This document shows positions 43,002 to 54,494 of a stretch of 64,000 bases of DNA, piece after piece (the stretch's first letter is position 1; the number at the start of each line of letters is the position of its first letter). A program made the position numbers and the translations under genes. Below the pieces are notes generated by a model, which had not been told where the DNA came from, made no database searches, and saw nothing but the letters and a program-made list of their open reading frames with translations. Origin of the DNA: Streptomyces sp. NRRL F-5126 (GTDB lineage Bacteria > Actinomycetota > Actinomycetes > Streptomycetales > Streptomycetaceae); the NCBI RefSeq assembly GCF_000721265.1, contig NZ_JOFZ01000010.1:62001-126000 (forward strand), written 5' to 3'.

Positions 43002-44354
43002 TCAGGGGCCGTCGCCGCGCAGCCGCTCGCGCACCTTCTCGACCACGTCCGCGTACCGCGCCTCCGCGCCGTAGCGCGTCGGCGTGTAGTAGCGCCTGTC
43101 CTCCACCCCGTCCGGCAGGTACCGCTGCGCGGCGATCCCGCCGGGCACGTCGTGCGGGTAGACGTAACCCTGCGCGTGGCCGAGCTTCGCCGCGCCCTTG
43201 TAGTGGCCGTCGCGCAGGTGCGCGGGCACCTGGCCGGCCACGCCCTTCTTGACGTCCTCGAGCGCCGCGCCGATCGCGAGTGTCGCCGCGTTGGACTTCG
43301 GCGCGAGAGCCAGGGCGATCGTCGCGTGGCTGAGGGTCAGTGCGGCCTCCGGGAAGCCGATCATGGCCACCGCCTGGGCGGCGGCCACCGCGAGCGGCAG
43401 CGCCGCCGGGTCGGCCAGGCCGATGTCCTCGCTCGCCGAGATCATCAGCCGCCTGGCGATGAACCTGGGGTCCTCGCCCGCGTCGATCATCCTGGCCAGG
43501 TAGTGCAGGGCCGCGTCCACGTCGGAGCCCCTGATGGACTTGATCAGGGCGCTCGCCACGTCGTAGTGCTGGTCGCCGTCGCGGTCGTAGGCGACCGCGG
43601 CGCGGTCGACGGTCTCCTCAAGCGTCGCCAGCGAGATCTCCTTCTCGCCCTTGTCGATGGCGGCGCCCGCCGATGCCTCCAGCGCCGTCAGCGCGCGCCG
43701 CGCGTCACCGCCCGCGACGCGCAGCAGGTGGGACTCGGTGTCCCCGGGCAGCGCCACCGCGCCGCCGAGGCCGCGCTCCTCGGCGAGCGCGCGCCGCAGC
43801 AGGGCGCGCACGTCGTCGTCGGTCAGCGGCTCAAGCGTCAGCAGCAGTGAGCGCGAGAGCAGCGGGGAGATGACCGAGAAGTAGGGGTTCTCCGTGGTGG
43901 CGGCGATCAGCGTCACCCAGCGGTTCTCCACGGCGGGCAGCAGGGAGTCCTGCTGTGCCTTGCTGAAGCGGTGGATCTCGTCGAGGAAGAGGACAGTCTC
44001 CTTGCCGTATCCGCCGGACGCGCGGCGCGCGCCGTCGATGACGGACCGCACCTCCTTGACGCCCGCGGTGATCGCGGAAAGCTCGACGAAGCGCTTGTCC
44101 GTGGCCTTCGACACCACGTACGCGAGGGTCGTCTTGCCGGTGCCGGGAGGGCCCCACAGGAGCACCGAGGACGGGCCTGCCGGGCCGCTGCCCTCGCCGA
44201 CCAGGCGCCGCAGCGGCGAGCCCTGCCTCAGCAGGTGCTGCTGGCCGACCACCTCGTCCAGCGTGCGCGGGCGCATGCGGACCGCCAGGGGGCTGCTGGA
44301 AGGGTCCTTCTCCTGGCGGTCTTCCGCCGCTGCGGTAAAGAGGTCGGGCTCCAC
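43002..44354 (-). CDS. rarA: Replication-associated recombination protein A (RarA/MgsA) AAA+ ATPase
   Basis: Predicted 450 residues. A clamp-loader-related ATPase acting at stalled forks. The N terminus ([10 protein letters not shown]), Walker A ([20 protein letters not shown]), Walker B ([17 protein letters not shown]), sensor 1 ([11 protein letters not shown]) and sensor 2 region ([16 protein letters not shown]) are present. The C-terminal tetramerisation domain includes [15 protein letters not shown] and YPHDVPGGI. It is 21 bp downstream of the VKOR gene. Confidence 0.97.
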   Translation of the reverse strand: MEPDLFTAAAEDRQEKDPSSSPLAVRMRPRTLDEVVGQQHLLRQGSPLRRLVGEGSGPAGPSSVLLWGPPGTGKTTLAYVVSKATDKRFVELSAITAGVKEVRSVIDGARRASGGYGKETVLFLDEIHRFSKAQQDSLLPAVENRWVTLIAATTENPYFSVISPLLSRSLLLTLEPLTDDDVRALLRRALAEERGLGGAVALPGDTESHLLRVAGGDARRALTALEASAGAAIDKGEKEISLATLEETVDRAAVAYDRDGDQHYDVASALIKSIRGSDVDAALHYLARMIDAGEDPRFIARRLMISASEDIGLADPAALPLAVAAAQAVAMIGFPEAALTLSHATIALALAPKSNAATLAIGAALEDVKKGVAGQVPAHLRDGHYKGAAKLGHAQGYVYPHDVPGGIAAQRYLPDGVEDRRYYTPTRYGAEARYADVVEKVRERLRGDGP

Positions 44355-44375
44355 GCTGAAAGCCTAAGGCAGTGC

Positions 44376-45011
44376 TCAGCTCGTCCAGAAGCTCCACCAG
44401 TTCGTCAGGATCAGCAGGCCGATGATGGCGAGGTGCAGCGTGGGCAGGATCCACGTGAAGTCGGTGAAGAAGGAGCGCATCCAGCGCGGCGCGGGGATCA
44501 CGCCGTGCCGCACGTTGTGCGACACCGTGTACCAGAACATGATCACGGTGGTGACCCAGGCGAGGCAGCACCACAGGCACAGCGCGTGGATCCGGTACAG
44601 CGACTCGAACTGGAGCCAGGTGATGAACCCGACGCCGAAGAGCGTGCCCGCCTGCAGCCCGAGCCAGTACCAGCGCTGGTGCTTGGCGCCCGCGAGGATC
44701 GCGAGGCCGATGCCGATGACGACCGGGTAAGTGGCGAGGCCCAGCATCGGGTTGGAGAACCCGAACACGTGGGCCTGGTCGCTCTGCATCACGCTGCCGC
44801 AGGACACGACCGGGTTGAGGCTGCAGCTGGGGACGAAGTGCGGGTTCTGCAGCAGCTTGAACTCGTCCAGCGTGATCACCCAGGCGGCGAGCAGGCCCGC
44901 CGCCCCGGTGAGCGCGAGGAGCACTCCGAAGGCGCGGCTGCCGGCGATCGGCGCGCCGCCGAGCCGTTTCGTCTCCCCCGTGGAGGAGGCGCTGTCCAGC
45001 GTGGTCGTCAT
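44376..45011 (-). CDS. Vitamin K epoxide reductase (VKOR) family membrane protein
   Basis: Predicted 211 residues with four or five transmembrane helices. VKOR homologues oxidise a DsbA-like partner using menaquinone, making disulfide bonds outside the membrane. The loop cysteine pair is C63 and C71 (SCSLNPVVSCGSV) and the active CxxC is C145/C148 (ALCLWCC) in a helix. The ATG at 45011 was chosen because upstream in-frame sequence is not family-like. No thioredoxin-like partner is adjacent. The intergenic region upstream has long inverted repeats (45030-45130). Confidence 0.95.
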   Translation of the reverse strand: MTTTLDSASSTGETKRLGGAPIAGSRAFGVLLALTGAAGLLAAWVITLDEFKLLQNPHFVPSCSLNPVVSCGSVMQSDQAHVFGFSNPMLGLATYPVVIGIGLAILAGAKHQRWYWLGLQAGTLFGVGFITWLQFESLYRIHALCLWCCLAWVTTVIMFWYTVSHNVRHGVIPAPRWMRSFFTDFTWILPTLHLAIIGLLILTNWWSFWTS

Positions 45012-45029
45012 TGTCCCTGTCCGGTCGCT

Positions 45030-45130
45030 AGAAGTGGGGGCGTAGGAGCAGGGCCATTGTGCCGCACGAGAGTTGTCCCGCACCGTTCGAACGGGATAAG
45101 CACCGGCTGTGAGCCATCGCCCCCACTTCT
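45030..45130. repeat. Widely spaced 13-bp inverted repeat around a 12-bp palindrome upstream of the VKOR gene
   Basis: AGAAGTGGGGGCG (45030-45042) and its exact complement (45118-45130) are 75 bp apart. The palindrome CCGTTCGAACGG (45083-45094) lies between them. The block occupies most of the hisS-VKOR gap. Confidence 0.7.
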
Positions 45131-45135
45131 CCTGC

Positions 45136-46398
45136 TCAGCCGAGCAGGGTGCGCAGCCGGTCGACGATCTTGTCGAGCGCTACCGCCTCCTGCTCACCGG
45201 ACTCCATGTCCTTCAGCTGCGCGACGCCCGCTTCGAGGTCGCGCTCGCCGGCGACGAGCGTGTACCGCGCGCCCGACCGGTCGGCGCTGCGCATCGCGCC
45301 CTTGATCCCCTTGCCGCCGTAGCTGAGGTCCGCCGCGATGCCGGCCCTGCGCAGTCCGGTGACCGCCGCGAACAGCACCCGGCGCGCCTCGTCCCCGAGC
45401 GGTACGGCGAACACGCTGGTGACCGGGGGCAGTTCGAGAGTGACGCCCTCGGCCTGCAGCGCGAGCACCGTGCGGTCGACGCCGAGCGCCCAGCCCACGG
45501 AGGGCAGCGCGGGGCCGCCGATCATCTCGGACAGCCCGTCGTAGCGCCCGCCGCCGCCGACGGCGGACTGCGAACCGAGCCCGTCGTGCACGAACTCGAA
45601 GGTCGTGCGCGTGTAGTAGTCGAGGCCGCGCACGAGGCGCGGGTCGTCCTCGAAGGCGACGCCCTGCGCGGTCAGCAGCGCGCGCACCTCGTCGTGGTAC
45701 GCGCGGCACGCGTCGCAGAGGTGGTCGCGCAGCAGTGGCGCGCCCTCCAGCTGCCGCTGGACGTCCCGCCGCTTGTCGTCGAGCACCCGCAGCGGGTTGA
45801 TCTCGATGCGGCGGCGGGTCTCGTCGTCAAGGTCGAGGCCGCGCAGGAACTCCTGGAGCGCCTCGCGGTACGCGGGCCTGCACTCGCGGTCGCCGAGCGA
45901 GTTGAGCAGGATGCGGAAACCGCGCAGGCCGAGCGAGCGGTACGCCTGGTCGGCGAGGACGATCAGCTCGGCGTCGAGCGTGGGGTCCTCGGCGCCGATC
46001 GCCTCGGCGCCGACCTGGGAGAAGTGGCGGTACCTGCCCTTCTGCGGGCGCTCGTAGCGGTAGTACGAGCCGGAGTACCAGAGCTTGACGGGGAGGTTGC
46101 CGGCCTTGTGGAGGTTGGCCTCCAGCGTGGCGCGCAGCACGGACGCGGTGCCCTCGGGGCGCAGCGCGAGCCGGTCGCCGCCCTTGGTCTCGAAGGCGTA
46201 CATCTCCTTCGTGACGATGTCGGTGGACTCGCCGACACCGCGCGCGAACAGTTCGACGTTCTCGAAGCCCGGCGTCTCCACGTAGCCGTACCCGGACCGC
46301 TTCAGCGGCGCGGCGAGGGCCTCGCGCACCGCGAGGTAGGTCGCGGAGGCGGGCGGGAGGAGGTCGTAGGTGCCCTTGGGGGCCTGGAAGGTGCTCAT
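45136..46398 (-). CDS. hisS: Histidyl-tRNA synthetase
   Basis: Predicted 420 residues. Class II synthetase. Start [20 protein letters not shown], motif 2 [20 protein letters not shown], the histidine-binding [17 protein letters not shown], and motif 3 [10 protein letters not shown] are visible, with a C-terminal anticodon-binding domain. It follows the metallo-hydrolase gene after 14 bp, so the two are probably one transcript. Confidence 0.98.
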   Translation of the reverse strand: MSTFQAPKGTYDLLPPASATYLAVREALAAPLKRSGYGYVETPGFENVELFARGVGESTDIVTKEMYAFETKGGDRLALRPEGTASVLRATLEANLHKAGNLPVKLWYSGSYYRYERPQKGRYRHFSQVGAEAIGAEDPTLDAELIVLADQAYRSLGLRGFRILLNSLGDRECRPAYREALQEFLRGLDLDDETRRRIEINPLRVLDDKRRDVQRQLEGAPLLRDHLCDACRAYHDEVRALLTAQGVAFEDDPRLVRGLDYYTRTTFEFVHDGLGSQSAVGGGGRYDGLSEMIGGPALPSVGWALGVDRTVLALQAEGVTLELPPVTSVFAVPLGDEARRVLFAAVTGLRRAGIAADLSYGGKGIKGAMRSADRSGARYTLVAGERDLEAGVAQLKDMESGEQEAVALDKIVDRLRTLLG

Positions 46399-46412
46399 GG
46401 TGATCGCTGCGT

Positions 46413-47141
46413 TCACATTCCTCGTCGCGGTGCGCCGCCCGTACCGGTTCCGCCGCCCGTGCGCGAGGCTGCAGCCTCGCGCAGGTAGGGGTTGGTGGCG
46501 CGCTCCTGGCCGATGGTCGTCTGGGGGCCGTGGCCGGAGAGCACCACGGTCGAGTCGTCGAGCGGCAGGCACACACGTCCGAGCGACTCCATCAACTCGG
46601 CGGTGTCCCCGCCCGGCAGGTCCGTGCGTCCTACGGAGCCGGCGAACAGCAGGTCGCCCGAGAAGAGGAGCGGCGGGATGTCGCCCGCAGGGGCCTCGGG
46701 CAGCCTGAAGGTCACCGACCCCTTGGTATGGCCGGGGGCGTGGGCGACGGCCAGGTCGAGGCCCGCCAGGGACAGCGCGGCGCCGTCGGACAGCACCCTC
46801 ACGTCGTCGGGCTCGCCGACGGTCAGCTCGCCCATGAGCTGCGCGCCGATGGAGCGGCCGATGCCCTTCTCGGGGTCGCTCATCATGGCGCGGTCCGCGG
46901 GGTGGATCCAGGCAGGCACGCCGTGCGCGCCGCACACCGGCACGACGGAGGCGACGTGGTCGATGTGGCCGTGGGTGAGGATCACCGCGACGGGCTTGAG
47001 CCGGTGCTTGGCGACCGTCTCGGCCACGCCCTCGGCGGCCTGGTGGCCAGGGTCGATGATCACGCACTCCTCGCCGGCGGCGGGGGCGACCAGGTAGCAG
47101 TTGGTCCCCCAGGCCCCGGCGGGGAACCCGGCAATGAGCAC
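46413..47141 (-). CDS. MBL-fold metallo-hydrolase (glyoxalase II-like)
   Basis: Predicted 242 residues. The zinc-binding motif [18 protein letters not shown] (HxHxDH) and further ligands in [16 protein letters not shown] and [20 protein letters not shown] place it in the hydroxyacylglutathione hydrolase-like group. The N terminus is [15 protein letters not shown]. The substrate is unknown. It is divergent from the cyclophilin gene and directly upstream of hisS. Confidence 0.93.
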   Translation of the reverse strand: MLIAGFPAGAWGTNCYLVAPAAGEECVIIDPGHQAAEGVAETVAKHRLKPVAVILTHGHIDHVASVVPVCGAHGVPAWIHPADRAMMSDPEKGIGRSIGAQLMGELTVGEPDDVRVLSDGAALSLAGLDLAVAHAPGHTKGSVTFRLPEAPAGDIPPLLFSGDLLFAGSVGRTDLPGGDTAELMESLGRVCLPLDDSTVVLSGHGPQTTIGQERATNPYLREAAASRTGGGTGTGGAPRRGM

Positions 47142-47260
47142 GATCGTCCTTCATGTCGGTCGGGCAGGCGTCGCGGCAGATCACAGGCAGTGCACAGAGC
47201 GTACCGGGATCGCGATTCCCACAGCGAACCCATATAGCGTACGGGGTCAGTCCTGCCGGA

Positions 47261-47287
47261 CGGACACGAGACGTGCGGACACGAGAC
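47261..47287 (+). repeat. 12-bp direct repeat in the cyclophilin leader
   Basis: CGGACACGAGAC occurs at 47261-47272 and 47276-47287, a period of 15 bp, 34 bp before the GTG start. Confidence 0.7.
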
Positions 47288-47320
47288 CCGAGAACCTCCG
47301 AGAAACGAGGAGAAGACCCG

Positions 47321-48121
47321 GTGGCCAACAACGACCAGCGCCGGCGGCAGCTTGCCAGGGAGAAGTTCGAGCGGCAGCAGCGGCGCCGCTCCGAGGCGCG
47401 CAAGCGCTCCAAGCGCCGCAACACCGTGATCGCCTCGACCGTGGCGGCGGTGGTGGTGATCGGCGGCGGCAGCACGGCCTTCGCCGTGATGGGCGGGTCG
47501 AGCGACGGCAAGGCGGACGCCGCTGCGTCCCCGTCCTCCGTCCCGAGCCCGTCGGCCTCGGCGCCGTCCGAGCCGAAGATGACGATCGACAAGACGGCCC
47601 CGTACACGATGAAGCTCAAGACCAACAGGGGCGACGTGTCGATCGACATGAATGCGGCGAAGACGCCGCACACCGTCAACTCGTTCAAGTACCTCGCGGA
47701 CAAGGGCTTCTTCGACAACACCAAGTGCCACCGGCTGACCACACAGGGCATCTACGTGCTCCAGTGCGGCGACCCCAAGGGCGACGGGACGGGCGGGCCC
47801 GGGTACACGATCCCGGACGAGAACCTGTCCTCGCTCGGCAAGGCGGCCGCCGACGGCTCGGTCACGTACAAGGCGGGCACGGTCGCGATGGCCAACACCG
47901 GCCAGCCGCACACCGGGGGCAGCCAGTTCTTCCTCGTGTACAAGGACTCAAAGCTGAAGCCCTCGTACACGCCGTTCGGCACGATGGACAGCGCGGGCCT
48001 GAAGCTCGTGAAGAACGTCGCGAAGGACGGCGTCGAGGGGAGCACCAAGAAGCAGCCGGTCACGGACGGCGCCCCGAAGGACGCGGTCACCGTGCAGAAG
48101 GCCACCGTCGACAAGCAGTGA
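47321..48121 (+). CDS. Membrane-anchored cyclophilin-type peptidyl-prolyl isomerase
   Basis: Predicted 266 residues. A basic N terminus (about 35 residues, rich in Arg/Lys) precedes a transmembrane segment ([20 protein letters not shown]). A Ser/Pro linker follows, then a cyclophilin domain: [40 protein letters not shown], and [18 protein letters not shown]. The domain faces outside the membrane, so it likely helps fold exported proteins. The GTG start has GAGGAG upstream. Some active-site residues are replaced relative to human cyclophilin A, as is usual in this subfamily. Confidence 0.94.
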   Translation: MANNDQRRRQLAREKFERQQRRRSEARKRSKRRNTVIASTVAAVVVIGGGSTAFAVMGGSSDGKADAAASPSSVPSPSASAPSEPKMTIDKTAPYTMKLKTNRGDVSIDMNAAKTPHTVNSFKYLADKGFFDNTKCHRLTTQGIYVLQCGDPKGDGTGGPGYTIPDENLSSLGKAAADGSVTYKAGTVAMANTGQPHTGGSQFFLVYKDSKLKPSYTPFGTMDSAGLKLVKNVAKDGVEGSTKKQPVTDGAPKDAVTVQKATVDKQ

Positions 48122-48293
48122 TCCGCCGGTGGTCCGCTGTATCGGCCACTGAATTTCGGCCGTGCTGAGTGCGGACAGCCGGGCGGCGATTCGCCTATGT
48201 TGGCGTGGTGAAGGGCGGGCGCTGCCCGCCCCAGGAACCGTGGACGATGCCGGGGGGCGCGAACCCCCTCAGGTGTCAGCTGGAGGAGGCGCT

Positions 48294-49523
48294 GTGAGCA
48301 GCGACCCGTGGGGCCGTGTCGACGAGAGCGGCACCGTGTACGTGCGTACGGCCGATGGCGAGGTGGTGGTCGGATCCTGGCAGGCGGGATCGCCCGACGA
48401 GGCCCTGGCCTACTTCGAGCGCAAGTACGAGGGCCTGGTCGTCGAGATCGGCCTCCTTGAGCGCCGGGTGAAGACCACCGACCTGTCCGCGAAGGACGCG
48501 ACGACCGCAATCGAGCACCTGCGCGGACAGGTCGACGAGCACCATGCGGTGGGCGACCTCGACGCCCTCAGGAAGCGTCTCGACGCGCTCGTCGCGACGG
48601 TCGACGCGCGGCGCGAGGAGCGCAAGGCGCACCGCGCCCGCCAGAGCGACGAGGCGCGGGGCGCCAAGGAGGCCCTCGTCACCGAGGCGGAGGAGCTGGC
48701 GCAGAGCGAGCAGTGGCGCGCGGCGGGCGAGCGGCTGCGGGCGCTCGTGGACACGTGGAAGGGCCTGCCGCGGCTCGACCGCAAGTCGGACGACGAGCTG
48801 TGGCACCGCTTCTCGCACGCCCGCTCCGCGTTCTCCAAGCGCCGCAAGGCGCACTTCGCGTCTCTCGACGCGCAGCGCGAGGAGGCGCGCAAGGCCAAGG
48901 AGCGGCTGGTCGCGGAGGCCGAGTCGCTGTCGGGGTCCAGGGACTGGGGCGCGACGTCGGCGCGCTACCGCGAGCTGATGACGGCCTGGAAGGCGGCGGG
49001 CCGTGCGCAGCGTGACGCGGAGGACGACCTGTGGAACCGCTTCCGCGGCGCCCAGGACGTCTTCTTCGGCGCGCGCGGCGAGGTGTTCGCCGAGCGCGAC
49101 GCGGAGCAGGCGGACAACCTCAAGCTCAAGGAGGAGCTGGCGGCCGAGGCCGAGCGCCTCGTCCCGGTGCGTGACCTGAAGTCCGCGCGGGCCGCGTTCC
49201 GCGGGATCAACGAGCGCTGGGAGGCCATCGGCCACGTGCCGCGCGACGCGCGCCCGAAGGTCGAGGGCCGCATGCAGGCCGTCGAACGTGCGCTTCAGGA
49301 GTCCGAGGAGACCGAGTGGCGGCGCACGAACCCCGAGGCGCGCGCCCGCGCCGAGGGGCTCACGGGCCAGCTCCAGGCGGCCGTCGACAAGCTGCGCGGC
49401 CAGATCGACGCGGCCCGCGCGGCGGGCAACAACGCCAGGGCCGACAAGCTCACGCAGGAGCTCGATGGCCGTCAGGCACTGCTTGACCAGGCCCAGAAGG
49501 GCCTCCAGGAGTTCGGAGGCTGA
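48294..49523 (+). CDS. DUF349 triple-repeat coiled-coil protein
   Basis: Predicted 409 residues. After about 120 N-terminal residues (PWGRVDESGTVYVRTADGEV and a helical stretch), three consecutive DUF349 repeats are visible, each around WKxxG...DELWxRF: WKGLPRLDRKSDDELWHRF, WKAAGRAQRDAEDDLWNRF and WEAIGHVPRDARPKVEGRM. The protein is highly charged and mostly helical. Function unknown. The GTG is preceded by GGAGGAGG. It is followed by a very strong terminator. Confidence 0.92.
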   Translation: MSSDPWGRVDESGTVYVRTADGEVVVGSWQAGSPDEALAYFERKYEGLVVEIGLLERRVKTTDLSAKDATTAIEHLRGQVDEHHAVGDLDALRKRLDALVATVDARREERKAHRARQSDEARGAKEALVTEAEELAQSEQWRAAGERLRALVDTWKGLPRLDRKSDDELWHRFSHARSAFSKRRKAHFASLDAQREEARKAKERLVAEAESLSGSRDWGATSARYRELMTAWKAAGRAQRDAEDDLWNRFRGAQDVFFGARGEVFAERDAEQADNLKLKEELAAEAERLVPVRDLKSARAAFRGINERWEAIGHVPRDARPKVEGRMQAVERALQESEETEWRRTNPEARARAEGLTGQLQAAVDKLRGQIDAARAAGNNARADKLTQELDGRQALLDQAQKGLQEFGG

Positions 49524-49528
49524 CGGCA

Positions 49529-49567
49529 GTGTGAGGGGGCCCGCGGTCACCGCCGGCCCCCTCACAC
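49529..49567 (+). terminator. DUF349 gene terminator, 17-bp stem
   Basis: 13-bp exact arms (49529-49541, 49555-49567) continue past one C-C mismatch into GCGG/CCGC with a TCA loop. Confidence 0.9.
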
Positions 49568-50109
49568 GTGTCACGCCCCACGGTGTGCGCCCGGCGGCCC
49601 GCCACTGAGGCCTGCGGCCGGCGGGCACGGGCCGGGCGGGACGGCCCGCAGCGCTGTCCAGGCTTGCGGTGCCCGCGGAGAGCCGCGCCCCGGGCCCGGC
49701 GACCACCCGCACGGACCGCTGGACCGCCGTCGCGCCCACCGCGGGCCGGCGGGCCCGCGGTGGGACGCCCACGTCCAGCGACCCCGAAGAGCCGCACCCA
49801 GGCCTGGCGCCGGGCTCTCCCTGCCCACAGAGGGCTGAGCCGGAGGCCACCGCAGGGGGCAGGCCCGCCCGCAGATGCCCGCTGCCCCGCCCCTCGCCGG
49901 GAAGCCGTTCCTTCGCCGGCGGCCCGCAGAGGGCCGCACCCAGGCCTGGCGCCGGGTCCGCACAGCCTGCACGGGCCCATTCCGCGCCCGGCGCGACGGT
50001 CCCGGCGAAAGCGGCTACTCGCCTGGACGGACGGCAGCGCGCCTCGCGTCACGCGAAGCGGCCCGCGGAGAGCCGCGCCCGGGTCCGGCGGCAGACCCGC
50101 GCGGCTCGC
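49568..50109. repeat. GC-rich non-coding region with four copies of a 30-35 bp repeat
   Basis: No credible gene lies between the DUF349 gene and rel. Four related segments start at 49671, 49782, 49922 and 50061. The two middle copies share an identical 24-mer (49791-49814 and 49933-49956) with the palindrome CCAGGCCTGG. The two outer copies share an identical 20-mer (49671-49690 and 50061-50080). Spacings are about 110-140 bp. Open frames through it are Arg/Pro/Ala-rich and not protein-like. Confidence 0.75.
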
Positions 50110-50142
50110 TGACGGGCCCCGTGCCGGCCCGCGCGGGCCCCG

Positions 50143-50145
<3 letters not shown>
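50110..50145 (-). terminator. rel terminator hairpin overlapping the stop codon
   Basis: TGACGGG (50110-50116) pairs with CCCGTCA (50139-50145), enclosing further self-complementary GC sequence. The stem starts at the rel stop codon itself. Confidence 0.6.
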
Positions 50146-52659
<2,514 letters not shown>

Positions 52660-52791
52660 GAGCGCTCCTCGTGCGGTCGGGGCCACTCGTCCTGCCCCGG
52701 AAAGGTCCATGGTAGCCATCCGGCCATTTCGCCCGCTCCGCGAACGGAACCTGCCCGGGCTGCCGAGCCGTGCGGAAGGGCACTGACGGCG

Positions 52792-52823
52792 GACGGGCAC
52801 CCGGTCGTTCCCGGGTGCCCGTC
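52792..52823 (-). terminator. apt terminator hairpin
   Basis: Exact 13-bp arms (52792-52804 and 52811-52823) with loop TCGTTC lie 22 bp after the apt stop, separating yajC-secD-secF-apt from rel. Confidence 0.85.
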
Positions 52824-52844
52824 GACGCGCGCGCCTGGGACGGA

Positions 52845-53390
52845 TCAGACCGTGAGCAGGGCCCCGAGCGGCGCGCCGTGCAGCGTCTTCTCCAGCCGGG
52901 CCCTGCCGTCGAGGAAACCGAGCTCCATGAGCACGGACACCCCCGCGACCTCGGCCCCGGCCCGCCGGATCAGCTCGACGGCGGCCAGCGCCGTGCCGCC
53001 CGTGGCCAGCACGTCGTCGATGACGGCGACCCGGTCGCCCGCCGCCAGGTCCTCGGCGTGCACCTCGACCTCGGCAGTGCCGTACTCGAGCTGGTACGAC
53101 TGGGACAGCGTCGCGCCCGGCAGCTTGCCCGCCTTGCGTACGGGGATGAAGCCGATGCCCGCGGTGATCGCGACGGGCGCGGCGAGGATGAAGCCGCGGG
53201 CCTCAAGGCCCACGATCTTCGTCGCGCCCATCCTGCGGCAGTCGTCGGCGAGTGCCGTCGTCAGGGCCCGGAACGCGCCGGGGTCGGCGAGCAGCGGAGT
53301 GATGTCCTTGAACATCACCCCGGGCTTCGGGTAGTCGGCGACGTCCCTGATGCGGCTGAGCAGCAGCTGCCTGGTCTCCTCCGGTGTCAC
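52845..53390 (-). CDS. apt: Adenine phosphoribosyltransferase
   Basis: Predicted 181 residues. It salvages adenine to AMP with PRPP. Motifs are [42 protein letters not shown], and the PRPP loop [20 protein letters not shown]. Its GTG start overlaps the secF stop by four bases (GTGA). The secDF-apt-rel order is conserved in actinobacteria, and apt sits 185 bp upstream of rel. Confidence 0.98.
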   Translation of the reverse strand: MTPEETRQLLLSRIRDVADYPKPGVMFKDITPLLADPGAFRALTTALADDCRRMGATKIVGLEARGFILAAPVAITAGIGFIPVRKAGKLPGATLSQSYQLEYGTAEVEVHAEDLAAGDRVAVIDDVLATGGTALAAVELIRRAGAEVAGVSVLMELGFLDGRARLEKTLHGAPLGALLTV

Positions 53391-54493
53391 CTGCGCCTCC
53401 CCGACGAGCGGCCGCCGCGCGGCCCCTTCCTCGGTCCCGCCACCGCGGGGGCCGCGGTGGAGCCGGCCCCGGCCGGTCCTCCGGAGCCGCCGGAGGCCCC
53501 GGGGCTGCCTTCATCGGCAGCGGCCTCGCCCTTGGCGCGCTTGGCGAGCACGCGCTTGCGCAGCGCCTTCATCTGCGGCTCGCGCTCCTTGAACTCGGCG
53601 ACCAGCGGCGTCGCGATGAAGATCGACGAGTAGGCACCGGCGGCGAGGCCCACGAAGAGGGAGAGGGCGATGTCGTTCAGGTCGCCCGCGCCCAGGAAGC
53701 CGCCACCGATGAACAGCAGGCCGGCGACGGGCAGCAGCGCCACGGCGGTCGTGTTGATCGACCGGACCAGTGTGCTGTTGATCGAATTGTTGGCGACCTC
53801 GGAGTACGTGTTCCTGGTCTGCTTGGTGATGCCCTTCGACTGCTCCTTCAGGCTGTCGAAGACGACGACCGTGTCGTAGAGCGAGTAACCGAGGATCGTC
53901 AGCAGGCCGATGACCGTGCCGGGCGACACCTGGAAGCCCACCAGCGCGTACACGCCGACGGTGATGACGATGTCGTGCATCAGGGCGATGAAGGCGGCGA
54001 GCGCCATTCTCCACTCGAACGCGATCGCCAGATAGATCACGACGAGGATGAGGAAGACGATCAGGCCCGTCCACGCCTTGTTGGCGATCGTGGAACCCCA
54101 GCTCGGGCCGACCAGGTCGGCGGTGATCTGGTTCTGGTCGACCTTCAGGTCCTTGGCGAGTTCCGCCTTGATCGGGTCCGACTGCTTGGTGGTGATCTCG
54201 GCGATCTGGATGCGCAGGGTCCCGTTGCCGAGCTTCTGCACGATGGCCGTCTTGCCCGACGCGTTCTGCGCGTCGGTCACCGCGTCCTCCACCGACACGC
54301 TCGTCTTCGGGGTGGTGAAGACCGCGCCGCCCTTGAAGTCGATCGACTCGTTGATGCCGCGCACCGCGAGCCCGACGATGGCCGTGATCGCGATGAGCAC
54401 CGAGATGCTGTACCAGATCTTGCGCTTGCCCACGAAGTCGTAGCCGACCTCGCCGCGGTAGAGACGAGCGGTGAAGGCACCGATCCGCGACAT
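53387..54493 (-). CDS. secF: Protein translocase subunit SecF
   Basis: Predicted 368 residues. With SecD and YajC it uses proton motive force to help protein export. Six transmembrane helices are expected; helix 1 is IWYSISVLIAITAIVGLAV. The P4 domain starts ESIDFKGGAVFTTP. The conserved ALMHDIVITVGVYALVGFQV and TILGYSLYDTVVVFDSLKE, followed by RSINTT, contain the RND-like functional residues. The C terminus is a charged, Ser/Pro/Gly-rich tail ending RRR. It begins one base after secD and overlaps apt. Confidence 0.98.
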   Translation of the reverse strand: MSRIGAFTARLYRGEVGYDFVGKRKIWYSISVLIAITAIVGLAVRGINESIDFKGGAVFTTPKTSVSVEDAVTDAQNASGKTAIVQKLGNGTLRIQIAEITTKQSDPIKAELAKDLKVDQNQITADLVGPSWGSTIANKAWTGLIVFLILVVIYLAIAFEWRMALAAFIALMHDIVITVGVYALVGFQVSPGTVIGLLTILGYSLYDTVVVFDSLKEQSKGITKQTRNTYSEVANNSINSTLVRSINTTAVALLPVAGLLFIGGGFLGAGDLNDIALSLFVGLAAGAYSSIFIATPLVAEFKEREPQMKALRKRVLAKRAKGEAAADEGSPGASGGSGGPAGAGSTAAPAVAGPRKGPRGGRSSGRRR

Positions 54494-54494
54494 C

